This document shows, piece after piece, positions 48,368 through 57,613 of a stretch of DNA of 64,000 nt. Positions within the stretch are counted from its first letter, which is position 1, and every line of letters begins with the position of its first letter. The stretch comes from Watersipora subatra (lineage: Eukaryota; Bryozoa; Gymnolaemata; Cheilostomatida; Watersiporidae), in the NCBI RefSeq assembly GCF_963576615.1, contig NC_088708.1:46363196-46427195 (forward strand), read 5' to 3'. Under the pieces are notes generated by a model. The model saw only the letters and a program-made list of their open reading frames with translations. It had not been told where the DNA came from and made no database searches. The translations under genes were made by a program, and so were the position numbers.

Positions 48368-49357
48368 CTAAAGGTTCTTTCTGGTTCTCTTAGACCTTCG
48401 GGGTTTGTCTCTGCTATACTCATCTCCATCAGGTAGACGAGGGTTGCGTGGTCTTCTTCTAGACGGAGGTTGCTCTGTTACAGTTGTAGGGGCTGGTAGT
48501 TGCAGTTTTGTCTCCTCTGTTATATCAGGTTTATCTCCAGGGTCTTGATCTTCTTCTGTTGAGTATCTTGGTCTGAGTTGTTCAACATGTCTTCTCCAAG
48601 TAGGTCCCTTTGGTACCACTTTGACATTGAGACTACGAGTTCCATATATCTTAGTAACAATGGCTGGAACCCATCTAGGTTGTCTGTTGCGTCTAGGTCC
48701 ATGATACAAGGCATAGCATGGTGCTCCAAGATTGTAGCTGTGTATCTTGCTAACTGTCTTTTCTGCCGATCGGTTGACTTCTCTGGATTGATGAAACTGT
48801 GCTATGTGTGCGGGTGATGGCAATAGGGTGTCAATCTTGCATCTCATCTGTCTTCCATTCAGCAGCTGACTGGGAGAGTATCCTGTAGGAAGTGGTGTCC
48901 TTCTATAGTGCATCAGGAACTGTTGTAGTGCAGATTTAGGTGAGAGTGACGATTTCTTCATGGCTTGTTTGAAGGATTGTACTAGTCTTTCAGCTGCGCC
49001 ATTTGTAGCTGGATGGTAGGGTGCTCCAGTGAGGTGAACAATGCTTCTCTCTTGACACCACTGCTGAAACTCTCCTGAGGTGAAGCTGGTAGCATTGTCA
49101 GTGACTATGGTGTGAGGGTATCCAAAGTGTGCGAATATCTCCTCTAAGATGTCTGTGGTAGCTCTGGTAGAAGTAGATGACGTCCTGTGTATGCATGGAT
49201 ACTTTGAGTAGGCATCTATCATCACTAGCCATTGGCTGCCCATGAAGTTCACTGCATGATCTAAGTGAAGACGACTCCATGGCTTCTCAGGTAGCATCCA
49301 GGGATGTATAGGATACTTCTGTGGAAGCTTCTGGTGTTCAGCACAGGCAGTGCACTG
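48368..49357 (-). CDS. Element B integrase: zinc-site CC, catalytic core and C-terminus (after an in-frame UGA)
   Basis: This stretch is in frame with 49358-52573 and separated from it only by UGA 49358-49360. It starts with the CxxC half of the integrase zinc motif (QCTAC). The core follows, with catalytic positions seen at MIDAYSKY, VTDNATSF and NGAAE, then a basic C-terminal domain around PRWVPAIVTKIYG and a K/R/P-rich tail ending just before the LTR. The first internal ATG (49297) would skip the CxxC, so separate initiation would give an integrase lacking its zinc site. The function of IN is insertion of cDNA into the genome. Confidence 0.9.
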   Translation of the reverse strand, partial: QCTACAEHQKLPQKYPIHPWMLPEKPWSRLHLDHAVNFMGSQWLVMIDAYSKYPCIHRTSSTSTRATTDILEEIFAHFGYPHTIVTDNATSFTSGEFQQWCQERSIVHLTGAPYHPATNGAAERLVQSFKQAMKKSSLSPKSALQQFLMHYRRTPLPTGYSPSQLLNGRQMRCKIDTLLPSPAHIAQFHQSREVNRSAEKTVSKIHSYNLGAPCYALYHGPRRNRQPRWVPAIVTKIYGTRSLNVKVVPKGPTWRRHVEQLRPRYSTEEDQDPGDKPDITEETKLQLPAPTTVTEQPPSRRRPRNPRLPDGDEYSRDKPRRSKRTRKNL

Positions 49358-52300
49358 TCAGCTTGTCTCCTCTATATCAGAGTCAATGCGAGGCCAATAG
49401 ACAGCCGTTCGAGCTAGCTTCTTCATTCTTTCCCTTCCAAAGTGTCCAAGGTGAAGGATCTTTAATACTTCCTGTTGTAACTTGACAGGAATGACTACTC
49501 TGTTGCCATATAGAAGACAACCTTCAGTGATAGAAAGTGAATCTGAGATCTTGTGGAAGAGTGACAGCTGAGTCTCCTTCATCTCTTTGTTACCAGGCCA
49601 TCCTTCTGCTGTGTAGCGCATTACTGTGGCTAGTGTTGGGTCTTTCTTTGTCTCCTTTGCTAGAACATTGTAGTCTGTAGAGTTGAGCTGTTGTCCAATA
49701 GTGTGAATAGTGCATACTGTATCGACATCATCCTCATCTTCTCTTGCATCAAACTCTTTATCAGGTCCAACTGGCAGTCTTGAGAGGACATCTGCATTTT
49801 GATGATGCTGGGTAGATCTGTATTCTATGGTGTAGTCATACTGATTTAGTACCAGTGCCCATCTTGCTAGTCTGTTGGCTGCTAGAGCTGGAACTCCTTT
49901 GGTAGGTCCTAGAAGTGTGAGAAGAGGTCTGTGGTCAGTTACCAAGATAAACCGTCGACCATACAGGTACTGGTGATACTTCTTTAGAGCAAATATGATT
50001 GAGAGAGCTTCTTTTTGTATTTGTCCATATTTCCTCTGTGTGCTGGTCAGTGTTTTTGAAACATTGGCTATTGGTCTCTCACTTCCATCAGGATAACGAT
50101 GAAATAGTACAGCTCCCAGTCCAGTTTCTGAAGCATCACATGAGATTCCAATGTCAAGATCTGGGTTGAAGTGTGCTAAGACACTATCAGTTGATAGCAT
50201 ATCTTTCAGTTTGCTGAAGCTCTTTTCTTGTTCAGTGCCCCACTTCCAGGTCTCTCCTTTGCGTGTCAGTTTGTGCAATGGTCCTGTGAGTTGTGACAGA
50301 TTGGGTATGAACTTGCTGTAGAATTGTGTAGCTCCTAAGAAAGATCTTAGCTGAGTTAAGTCTGTTGGGACTGGCATCTGTTGTACTGCATCTGCCTTCT
50401 TTCCTTTAGTGATTCCCTTTGAAGTGAGTTTGTGTCCCAGATACTCTACTGTAGGTTGAGCAAAACAGCACTTGTCTTTTCTACATCTGAGCCCTCTTTC
50501 TTCTAATCTTTGAAGAAGTCGACGTAAGTTTTGTAGATGGCTCTCTGCATTGGCTCCACTCACTAGTATATCATCTAGGTATACTGCTACTCCTGGGAGG
50601 TCTTGTGTCAGTTGCTCCATGATTTCTTGAAAATACCCTGGTGCTGAGCTTATGCCAAAGGGCAACCTCTTCTGTAGTAGTACTCCTCGGTGTGTTGATA
50701 GTGCTAGTCGTCGTTGACTTTCTGGTGCCAACAATATTTGATTGTAGGCATCTGCTAAATCAATCTTTGTGTAGCAATAGCCTCCACCTAGTTTTCTGAT
50801 TAGATCTTCTGGTAGTGGGATAGGTTTCCTATGTGTTTCTAGCTGATTATTGATAGTCTTGGAGTAGTCTCCACATACTCTGATCTTCCCTGCAGCTTGA
50901 CCTGTTGTAGATTTGCGTACAGGTACAACTGGTGTTCCATACTGGTTGAATTGAGTTGGTTCCCATATGCCTTTAGCTACACCTGCTTCGTATGCTTGGT
51001 TGAGCTCTTCTGTCAAGGCAATAGGAACTGGTCTGGGTCGGCAGAAGACTGGCTTTGTTGAAGGTTTGAAGTTTATCTCTAGTTCAAAGTTCTTGAGACA
51101 TCCTAGCTCGTCTTTGAATATTTCTGGAAATTCTTTGCACATCTCCTTACACTTGATTTGTAACCTCCCATCTGGCTGGTTCTCTGTGATTGTTGATACA
51201 AGGTTCTGTTGTAGCTTGTCATCAATAGAGATGCCTAGTTGCTGTATAGCAGTTCTTCCTAGTAGGTTGAGATCTTGTACAGCACTAATCACAAATGGTA
51301 GTCTGACTTCTTTCTGTGCATCCAATTGGGCAGTTAGCTCACATCTGCCAAGCGTCTCTATGAGATGTCCTGAGGCTGATTTGTAGTTAACTGTAGTAGG
51401 TTTTAGGTTTGGTTTTCCTAGCTTCTCCCATATTGATTTACAGATGAAGTTGTCACATGCTCCAGTGTCCAGTTCAAGTGTGAAGTTGTCTCCCTCCAGT
51501 TTGATGTTTTCAGCAAGTTTCACCATCTTGGTTGATGTGCATTCTATCATCTTTACTGGTTTTTCTGCTGCCGATGATTTCTTTTTCTTGCATGCTCTTT
51601 CTATGTGACCTTGTTTAGAACAAAAGTTGCAGGTGGCTGCTTTGAATCTGCAGTCATCCGCTGTATGGTTAGTTCGGTCACATCTGTAGCATAGCTTTCC
51701 TTCCTTCTGCTTGTCAGGTGTAGAGTTGTTTTTCTGGATTGGTTTGTATCTTGATTTCTGTTGAGCAACCTTGTTGACTTTAGACGAGTTTCCATAAACT
51801 GTCTCTTTGGCAACTTTAGCTGCTTCTTCTGTTTCCTGTGCTACCTGTATAGCTTTGTTGAAGTTGAGTTCATTGTCCTTGACCTTGAAGAGAGATTTGA
51901 GAACTGCTTCATTGTTTACAGAGCAGATAAATCTTGTTCTGAGAGCCTCATCTAATGGATCTGTAATGTCTATGAAGGCACATGTAGTTGCATCTTGACG
52001 AATTCTGGCAGCTAACTCTTGAATAGTTTCTCCAGGTTTCCTCTGCATGTCGCTCCAATACTTGTAACGCTCTCTAACAATGAAGCGCTTAGGGTCATAC
52101 TGGTCTTTGAGAAATTCCAGTATTTCATCCATGTTGAGGTCGTTGATCTGCTTGGGTGTTGAAAGCTGAGCTGCCATATTACTAAGCTGCTTGTAGAGTG
52201 TAGGCTGTTGGTTGGTGAGAAAAGTGCCAGCAATCTTGTCTTGATGAATAGAATTTGCTGCAATGAATGTGTTGAATCTGTCTATGTAATCTGTTAGTAG

Positions 52301-52573
52301 CTCTGCTGTTGGGTCAAAACCTGGGAAGGCTGGAACAGCGGTTGCAGCTGTTTCTTGTTTCCGTTGTAGGTTTTGTAGTAGTAGCTCCATCAGTTTCTTA
52401 TTCTCCTCCATTCTTTCATCTTGCTGACGTCTGTATTCCTCTTGTTGCTGCTTGAACTCCTCATGCTGCTGTTGTCTATGCTCTTCTTGCTGCTTTCTCT
52501 GCTCCTCTTGCTGCTGTCTCTGGTCCTCCTGCTGCTTCTGCATTAGCTTGATCAGGTCTGCTACTTCTGCCAT
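49358..52573 (-). CDS. Element B Gag-protease-RT-RNase H-integrase N-terminus, 1071 aa
   Basis: One uninterrupted frame from ATG 52573. Domains in order: a Q/E/R-rich coiled coil (about 1-75), Gag (to about 280), two perfect CCHC knuckles (CYRCDRTNHTADDC and CNFCSKQGHIERAC), an aspartic protease (ELDTGACDNF), RT with FTKIDLADAY-like YTKIDLADAY and active site YLDDILVSG, RNase H (SCDASETGLGAVLF, TDHRPLL), the ADVLSRLP motif and the HH half of the integrase zinc site. It stops at UGA 49358-49360 between the zinc-site halves. Gag and Pol share one frame with no frameshift site needed. The enzymes would copy element RNA into DNA in cytoplasmic particles. Confidence 0.93.
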   Translation of the reverse strand: MAEVADLIKLMQKQQEDQRQQQEEQRKQQEEHRQQQHEEFKQQQEEYRRQQDERMEENKKLMELLLQNLQRKQETAATAVPAFPGFDPTAELLTDYIDRFNTFIAANSIHQDKIAGTFLTNQQPTLYKQLSNMAAQLSTPKQINDLNMDEILEFLKDQYDPKRFIVRERYKYWSDMQRKPGETIQELAARIRQDATTCAFIDITDPLDEALRTRFICSVNNEAVLKSLFKVKDNELNFNKAIQVAQETEEAAKVAKETVYGNSSKVNKVAQQKSRYKPIQKNNSTPDKQKEGKLCYRCDRTNHTADDCRFKAATCNFCSKQGHIERACKKKKSSAAEKPVKMIECTSTKMVKLAENIKLEGDNFTLELDTGACDNFICKSIWEKLGKPNLKPTTVNYKSASGHLIETLGRCELTAQLDAQKEVRLPFVISAVQDLNLLGRTAIQQLGISIDDKLQQNLVSTITENQPDGRLQIKCKEMCKEFPEIFKDELGCLKNFELEINFKPSTKPVFCRPRPVPIALTEELNQAYEAGVAKGIWEPTQFNQYGTPVVPVRKSTTGQAAGKIRVCGDYSKTINNQLETHRKPIPLPEDLIRKLGGGYCYTKIDLADAYNQILLAPESQRRLALSTHRGVLLQKRLPFGISSAPGYFQEIMEQLTQDLPGVAVYLDDILVSGANAESHLQNLRRLLQRLEERGLRCRKDKCCFAQPTVEYLGHKLTSKGITKGKKADAVQQMPVPTDLTQLRSFLGATQFYSKFIPNLSQLTGPLHKLTRKGETWKWGTEQEKSFSKLKDMLSTDSVLAHFNPDLDIGISCDASETGLGAVLFHRYPDGSERPIANVSKTLTSTQRKYGQIQKEALSIIFALKKYHQYLYGRRFILVTDHRPLLTLLGPTKGVPALAANRLARWALVLNQYDYTIEYRSTQHHQNADVLSRLPVGPDKEFDAREDEDDVDTVCTIHTIGQQLNSTDYNVLAKETKKDPTLATVMRYTAEGWPGNKEMKETQLSLFHKISDSLSITEGCLLYGNRVVIPVKLQQEVLKILHLGHFGRERMKKLARTAVYWPRIDSDIEETS

Positions 52574-52682
52574 TGTAGTGGTGCAATTTTGAACAGTTAC
52601 TCTTGTAATAAACTAGAACTCTTTGTATCGATTTTATCAATGATAAAATCTGAACAAAACTCTTTGTAACTGTTCAAAAGAG

Positions 52683-52698
52683 AAATCCTTGTCGCCAA
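52683..52698 (-). other. Candidate primer binding site of element B
   Basis: The minus strand reads TTGGCGACAAGGAT a few bases inside the 5' LTR end. The TGG start is typical, but the offset from the LTR is larger than usual. The tRNA was not identified. Confidence 0.5.
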
Positions 52699-52706
52699 TT
52701 AGCTTC

Positions 52707-52968
52707 TGTTATGTTTCTGCACAGAAGCAATTAAATAGAGTATTAAATTAGAGGAATGGTTTATTGCACACTCCAGAGACAACTGATTTGATAACAGAAA
52801 ACCCAAGTATTTATATGTTTGGTCATAGAAAAGCTTTGTAAAAAGCTACAAGCATTATTAATAGCTATAATGAGACAGTACTATATAATATTAGCTTGTA
52901 TAAAGCTGTAGCTAAAAAGCATAATGTTTGTTGGCAAAGTACCAATAATACTTGGCACTTGCATGACA
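52707..52968 (-). repeat. 5' LTR of element B (262 bp)
   Basis: Same sequence as 48093-48354 except one base. It would hold the element promoter. Confidence 0.95.
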
Positions 52969-52973
52969 ATTTG

Positions 52974-53503
52974 TGCAGTCACTAAAAAGAAGCATTGAAA
53001 AGACTTGTGCGGGAGGAGAATCGCCAAAGATTGCCCTTCAAAAGTTTCTAAACACCTACAGATGTTTGCCACACCCAGGGCTAAACTGGAAGTCACCGGC
53101 TGAAATACTTCATGGTAGGCAACCTCGCAATATGCTCTCATTGCTCGGACCATCCCAACTAACCAAATCACCCAACCAATCTCTGATGACTAGCACCAAG
53201 TACGAAGTTGACTCATTGGTCTATGCCCGAAACTACAGAGGAGGACCAAAATGGCTACAAGGCAAAGTAACAGCAAAAATTGGTGGTGTAATGTATGAGG
53301 TCCAGACAGATAGAGGTATTTGGCGACGCCATATCAATCAACTGCAACCAAGAGTGTATGTTGTTGACAACAATATTCCGATACGCCAGAATCTACCAGC
53401 TGCTGTTCCTGAGCCACAACAACCCGTTTTGGCATCCAACTCACCTAGATACCCACGACGTAACCATCGTAAACCTGACTACTATGACGCATCAAACTAT
53501 TAA
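52974..53503 (+). pseudogene. Element A integrase C-terminal part, beyond element B
   Basis: The frame resumes directly after the second ATTTG duplication and runs to TAA 53501-53503. It carries the end of the integrase core, a DNA-binding module like the GPY/F region (around GGPKWLQGKVTAKIG) and a basic, proline-rich tail typical of Gypsy Pol ends. It has no start of its own and is separated from its 5' half by 4.9 kb. Confidence 0.9.
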
Positions 53504-53657
53504 CTTAACTCACCTTGTATTAACCTTGATAGCCGGTGGGGCTAACCAGTCACAACGTTCAAGCTCGTGCTCAAGACACTATGTTCGCTTGTTACTCAAA
53601 ATACAACTTTCAAATAATTACATGCTGGAGACATTGCTTAAATTTAGTATTTTGTAT

Positions 53658-53672
53658 TTAGTGCGGGAGGAG
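53658..53672 (+). other. Polypurine tract of element A
   Basis: AGTGCGGGAGGAG lies immediately upstream of the 3' LTR start, where plus-strand DNA priming occurs in LTR elements. Confidence 0.7.
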
Positions 53673-53861
53673 TGTTGTCTTATTCCCCAAGGTCAGCTAG
53701 CTAGCAGAAATGACCTACTTACGCAATTGTTGTTTTTGCTTAGAGTGACTCATTCTCCTAATATGGCATAACTTGCTATCTTCTTGCATGCTGTCAGTTT
53801 ATTAAATAGATTGTAAGAGACAAGTCAACCTCTCGTTTCTACACAACCTAAGGATTTATCA
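53673..53861 (+). repeat. 3' LTR of element A (189 bp)
   Basis: Starts TGTTGTCTTATTCCCC and ends AAGGATTTATCA, followed by the AGCAT duplication. It pairs with 44256-44447. Confidence 0.92.
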
Positions 53862-53999
53862 AGCATTAACTAACTAAACTTTGTAGCATGGCTCATCATA
53901 TTTGTGTCAATTTCCACGCCACTTTGAACAGTGAATAGCAAAACATTTTCAACCTTTATTTCATGAATTATTATATATATATATAATATAATTAATATA

Positions 54000-54620
54000 T
54001 ATAATTGTTATATAGTTCACTAATTAGCTGGTATACTTGGATTAAAATACAGAGCGAGTTTTATTTAGTCAACAACATCCTTTATTTATTCAGCAACATC
54101 AGCACGCAGCTTGCTGCTGCATAGCAACATCCTTGTTTACATGGTTGTTTGTAGGTGTGCCAACGTAGCAGCTTGGTGATGTGTTGCAACATCCTTGTTG
54201 CTTCACATTACCATGCTGCTATGATGGCACACCAACCTCTCCTTTGCCACCAGCCTTTACTACCACAGCGATCTATGCCCACAGCTTTTCAGGAAAGCCA
54301 GACCCGCATTACCGATTAATCACTGGAACGCCTCGAATATTCACATAATATCTCACATCTTCCCAGTTTCTTACAAAGGTTACAAGAAAGCTACGTTGGT
54401 CTCGAATGGCTAGCACTCATAATCATTCAAATGCGCAGTCGCACACGCTGCGACCGACTAGGTGGTTTGGGCTGCTTAGACAGTTTGTTTGTCTCGACCG
54501 CTGGCCTCACTGCATAAGCCTCAAGTTCGACTTCCTCAGCTGGTAGCTGAGGAAGTCGCCTCCCTGATTTTCTGCTGGCTCATCATCAGCCTCACTTACA
54601 GGCCCAACAGGCAACACACA
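54000..54620 (-). mobile_element. Possible 3' end of another Gypsy-type element (Pol tail plus LTR)
   Basis: On the minus strand 54430-54560 reads an E-rich then K/P/R/S-rich tail (KLSKQPKPPSRSQRVRLRI, then stop), the usual look of a Gypsy Pol C-terminus. The following GC-richer segment, about 54000-54370, could be an LTR. No partner LTR or duplication was found, so boundaries are uncertain. Confidence 0.4.
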
Positions 54621-55729
54621 TTAGGCATCTCCACTAGCGGTATATTGACGGCATCCACTTCTTAATAACTTCTTCCACTTCTTGTCAGCATTTTGCCAGC
54701 TGTTTGCAAATGCTGACTAGGCATATCGCAACAAATCAGCCATGGTGGAACACATGAGCTCATCTTTCTGAAAAGCCCATGATGTTTAAAAAACTTACCC
54801 AATTTTCTGAGTGTGAAATTTATGAAAGTGTTTCTATCTTTTTTGTTTTAAGCTTTAAAATTGTAGAAAAATTATGAAGAATGTATTTTGCATTATTATT
54901 TTTGTTATTATAAATGTCATACTTAAAATTTTTTTATTTTAGCTGTGAAAAACTATCAAAGCTTATTTTTTTAAGGCTTTGTTTACTGCTAGAAGCCCAC
55001 TCCTTGGGAAATTCCATGATTAAATGGAATCCCATGGAGACATGTAGCTAAAAGACTGTTTTTCACGAGTTTGATAATTTCTGAAAACTGTTTTGACCTT
55101 GCCAGTTTACAATAAAATAAAACAAAACATAAATTAAAAAGCATAGAATACAAAGATTAAAATGTAAGCTCAAGCAATGCAATTGTTGTTTATGTGACAT
55201 ACTCAATCCTTTTGTTGTAGCTTGAGGATGTACACATGGAGGCTCTCTTCTACTCTGTATAGGCTCTTTATACAGTAGGATTGGATAGCTGTTCCGTCCT
55301 CACATCTCTCCTTCCGATGTTTATGCAATACTTTGATGTGCTGTGTTGAATCTGAATAAGTATTTAAATAAATGTATATATTATGGTTACATACAGTGAT
55401 TTGTGGTTCTCTCATCCAGTTAGCATCTGACATCCTTTGGGTGTTTGGTGTGTTGTGTCTAAGATGAACAGGTCATTAAATTTCCTTTCTGCTGTGTATT
55501 GTTGTATGTCATAAGTCATAGTAGTTTATGGTCTTGTTGACAAAATAGGACTTCCTGTTTTCTTTCAGAACTGATATCTGACACTCAACTTTTTGCATTT
55601 TACAAATAGAAAACTGATCTTTGAAGATCAATCACTTGGGTGACAAATTCTCTAGATAAGAAAGTCCAGTAGTATAACAACATTTTTTATGTAGGTTTAA
55701 TTTGTCAATTTTCATTTTACTGCTATTAC
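54621..55729. other. Intergenic, nothing recognised
   Basis: No coding similarity. Its left border may include more of the decayed retroelement at 54000-54620. Confidence 0.5.
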
Positions 55730-55988
55730 TGTAACTCCTACTACTGCTACTTTACTATTATTACTACTACTATTGGTACTACCACTTATACTATTACTAC
55801 TACTACTGCTACTCCTACTGCTACTACTACAATCACTACTACTGTTACTACTATTACAGTTACTGGTACTACTACTGCTACCACTTCTGCTACCACTTCT
55901 GCTATTATTACTACTGCTGCTACCACTAATAATATTATTACTACTACTACTATTACTACTACTACTACTACTACTACTACTGCTACTG

Positions 55989-56026
<38 letters not shown>

Positions 56027-56070
56027 GATACTATTACCGCTACTACTACTGATACTACTGCTACCACTAT

Positions 56071-56109
<39 letters not shown>

Positions 56110-56127
56110 TACTACTACTACTATGAC
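55730..56127. repeat. ACT/CTA trinucleotide tract of about 400 bp
   Basis: Imperfect ACT/GCT/CCT triplets give poly-Ser, poly-Leu and poly-Val frames in different readings; these are not genes. Confidence 0.95.
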
Positions 56128-57613
56128 AAATGACAAGCACAGTTATACAGATTCAAATATAGTAATAATAAGCTATTCAAATTGCTATTTAAATATAAAA
56201 AATGGCTTCACCTTCACCTAAAAACCTCAAGAGCTGAACTGATAAGTAATACAATTGGCTGAAGCACTCATCCTCTAAACATCAAAAGACGGCAACAAAG
56301 CTATTGAAGAAATTATTTCCGGATTAACTTTTCATGTTTAGTCACAACAAACAACTCCAGTGAAAAATCTGGTGTCTCGCTTTTACTGCAGTCACAGTTT
56401 TCAGAATGAACTTTTTCACTCTTTGTTTACAGATGCTTTTATGCACATTTGCTCAAGTTTATGCGCAGAATCATAAACATATGTTTAAGTAGGGCTGTAC
56501 ATTTGTCTCTAGTCTACACCTACAAATGTTGGCCTACAATCACATATATTTCTGCTATAATGCTGTAACGGGACACAGTAGAAAATACCACACTTTTATT
56601 TTTTATGCAAAGATCATACTCCTAAGAGTTTGATGAGGTTTTAGGTTAGAGCTAATGTAAATAAATTTTAATTGCAAACTCCTGTAGCAAGTTAAGAGGG
56701 CGCCAGATGTAAGTGCAATCTAAATAAAAAGAAATTTTTTCAGGACGAAATAATCATATCTTTATTAGTCCGCTAAAAATTTTGACATTCTCATTGTTTT
56801 GATGGTGACTGGGTAAGTCTGGGTTGCAGTTTGGTTTTGTGGGCTGATTGTGATTGCGTTTAGCTCTCATGATTATGTATGAATGATGAGGAGATACAAG
56901 GTCAAGATTACACGCTTGTTCCTAAAAACTCATCATGAGAAGGCCAATGAAGTAATTACCAATTTTCTTATGTTCATTTTACATTTACACGAAAATTTCT
57001 CATTTTAAACATTTTTCATATTTGTACAAGTAGCATGGAATTGAAATGTGAGGTAACATACTTTGGAGTTGTTATCTTTTCTGATGAAAAGATAACTCCA
57101 ACTGTATAGTATGACTTAATTTTATTTGATAGCCTATTAGCGGAAGTGCAAAGAGGATCCCTTTGAAGTACATGTGTGCATACATACAGTATACGTAACC
57201 ATAAAGCAAATACGGTTGGTGGGAAGTTACATGTAGTTGTACGTACTGTATACATGTAGCTCTAATTGTACATATTACGAGACCTAAATGAAATAGCCTG
57301 AGAGCTTCTAGTTATATTTCTATGGGGTACTGGTGCTTTCGTGAAATCGCAGTTTCCATTAATAACCGGAAACCGTTAAGCATTTTTTAAACGCATCTAT
57401 TGGGTGTCGTACGGTTGAAGAGGTCTCCTTTGTATTGTTGATTGATAAACCCAAGGTCAATGTAGTTGGCTTAACGTAAGCAAGCATATCCCCGAGAAAC
57501 CCCAACCATATAGAACAAGTTGACAAGCTTTGGACCGTTATTTATAAAACGACTCCAAATCTCAACATATTTTTTAGTCAAACTCCTATACACACTGCTG
57601 AGATTTACCAGGC
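56128..57613. other. Upstream of the SGSM3-like gene, nothing recognised
   Basis: Probable promoter region. A near-perfect hairpin (GGAGTTGTTATCTTTTC with GAAAAGATAACTCC) lies at about 57065-57102. Confidence 0.45.

Larger units (their letters stand above)
48093..52968 (-). mobile_element. Young Ty3/Gypsy-type LTR retrotransposon (element B) nested in element A
   Basis: LTRs at 48093-48354 and 52707-52968 are both 262 bp and differ at one position that I can find (GCTTTAGC versus GCTGTAGC). Exact target duplications ATTTG occur at 48088-48092 and 52969-52973. On the minus strand the LTRs run TGTCATGC to CATAACA. A purine tract (GTGAGGAGG) abuts the 3' LTR, and a candidate primer site (TTGGCGACAAGGAT) lies 7 bp inside the 5' LTR end. 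One long frame spans Gag to integrase with a single in-frame UGA. LTR identity of about 99.6% indicates a recent insertion, clearly later than element A. Confidence 0.95.
44256..53861 (+). mobile_element. Older Ty3/Gypsy-type LTR retrotransposon (element A), interrupted by element B
   Basis: LTRs at 44256-44447 and 53673-53861 begin TGTT and end ATCA. Exact 5-bp target duplications AGCAT flank the element (44251-44255 and 53862-53866). The LTRs differ by about 8 substitutions and 2 small indels, roughly 4%. A tRNA-primer-like TGGTGTCAGAAGTCGG follows the left LTR and a purine tract precedes the right LTR. The body order Gag, PR, RT, RNase H, IN is the Ty3/Gypsy order. 48093-52968 is a separate, younger insertion in the opposite orientation. 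With that removed the element would be about 4.7 kb. Confidence 0.93.

Noticed and set aside
44434..52263. Many short frames antisense to elements A and B
   Set aside because: Shadows of the retroelement coding strand with no independent motifs.
55712..56140. Poly-Ser, poly-Val and poly-Leu frames
   Set aside because: Trinucleotide repeat, with different homopolymers in each frame.
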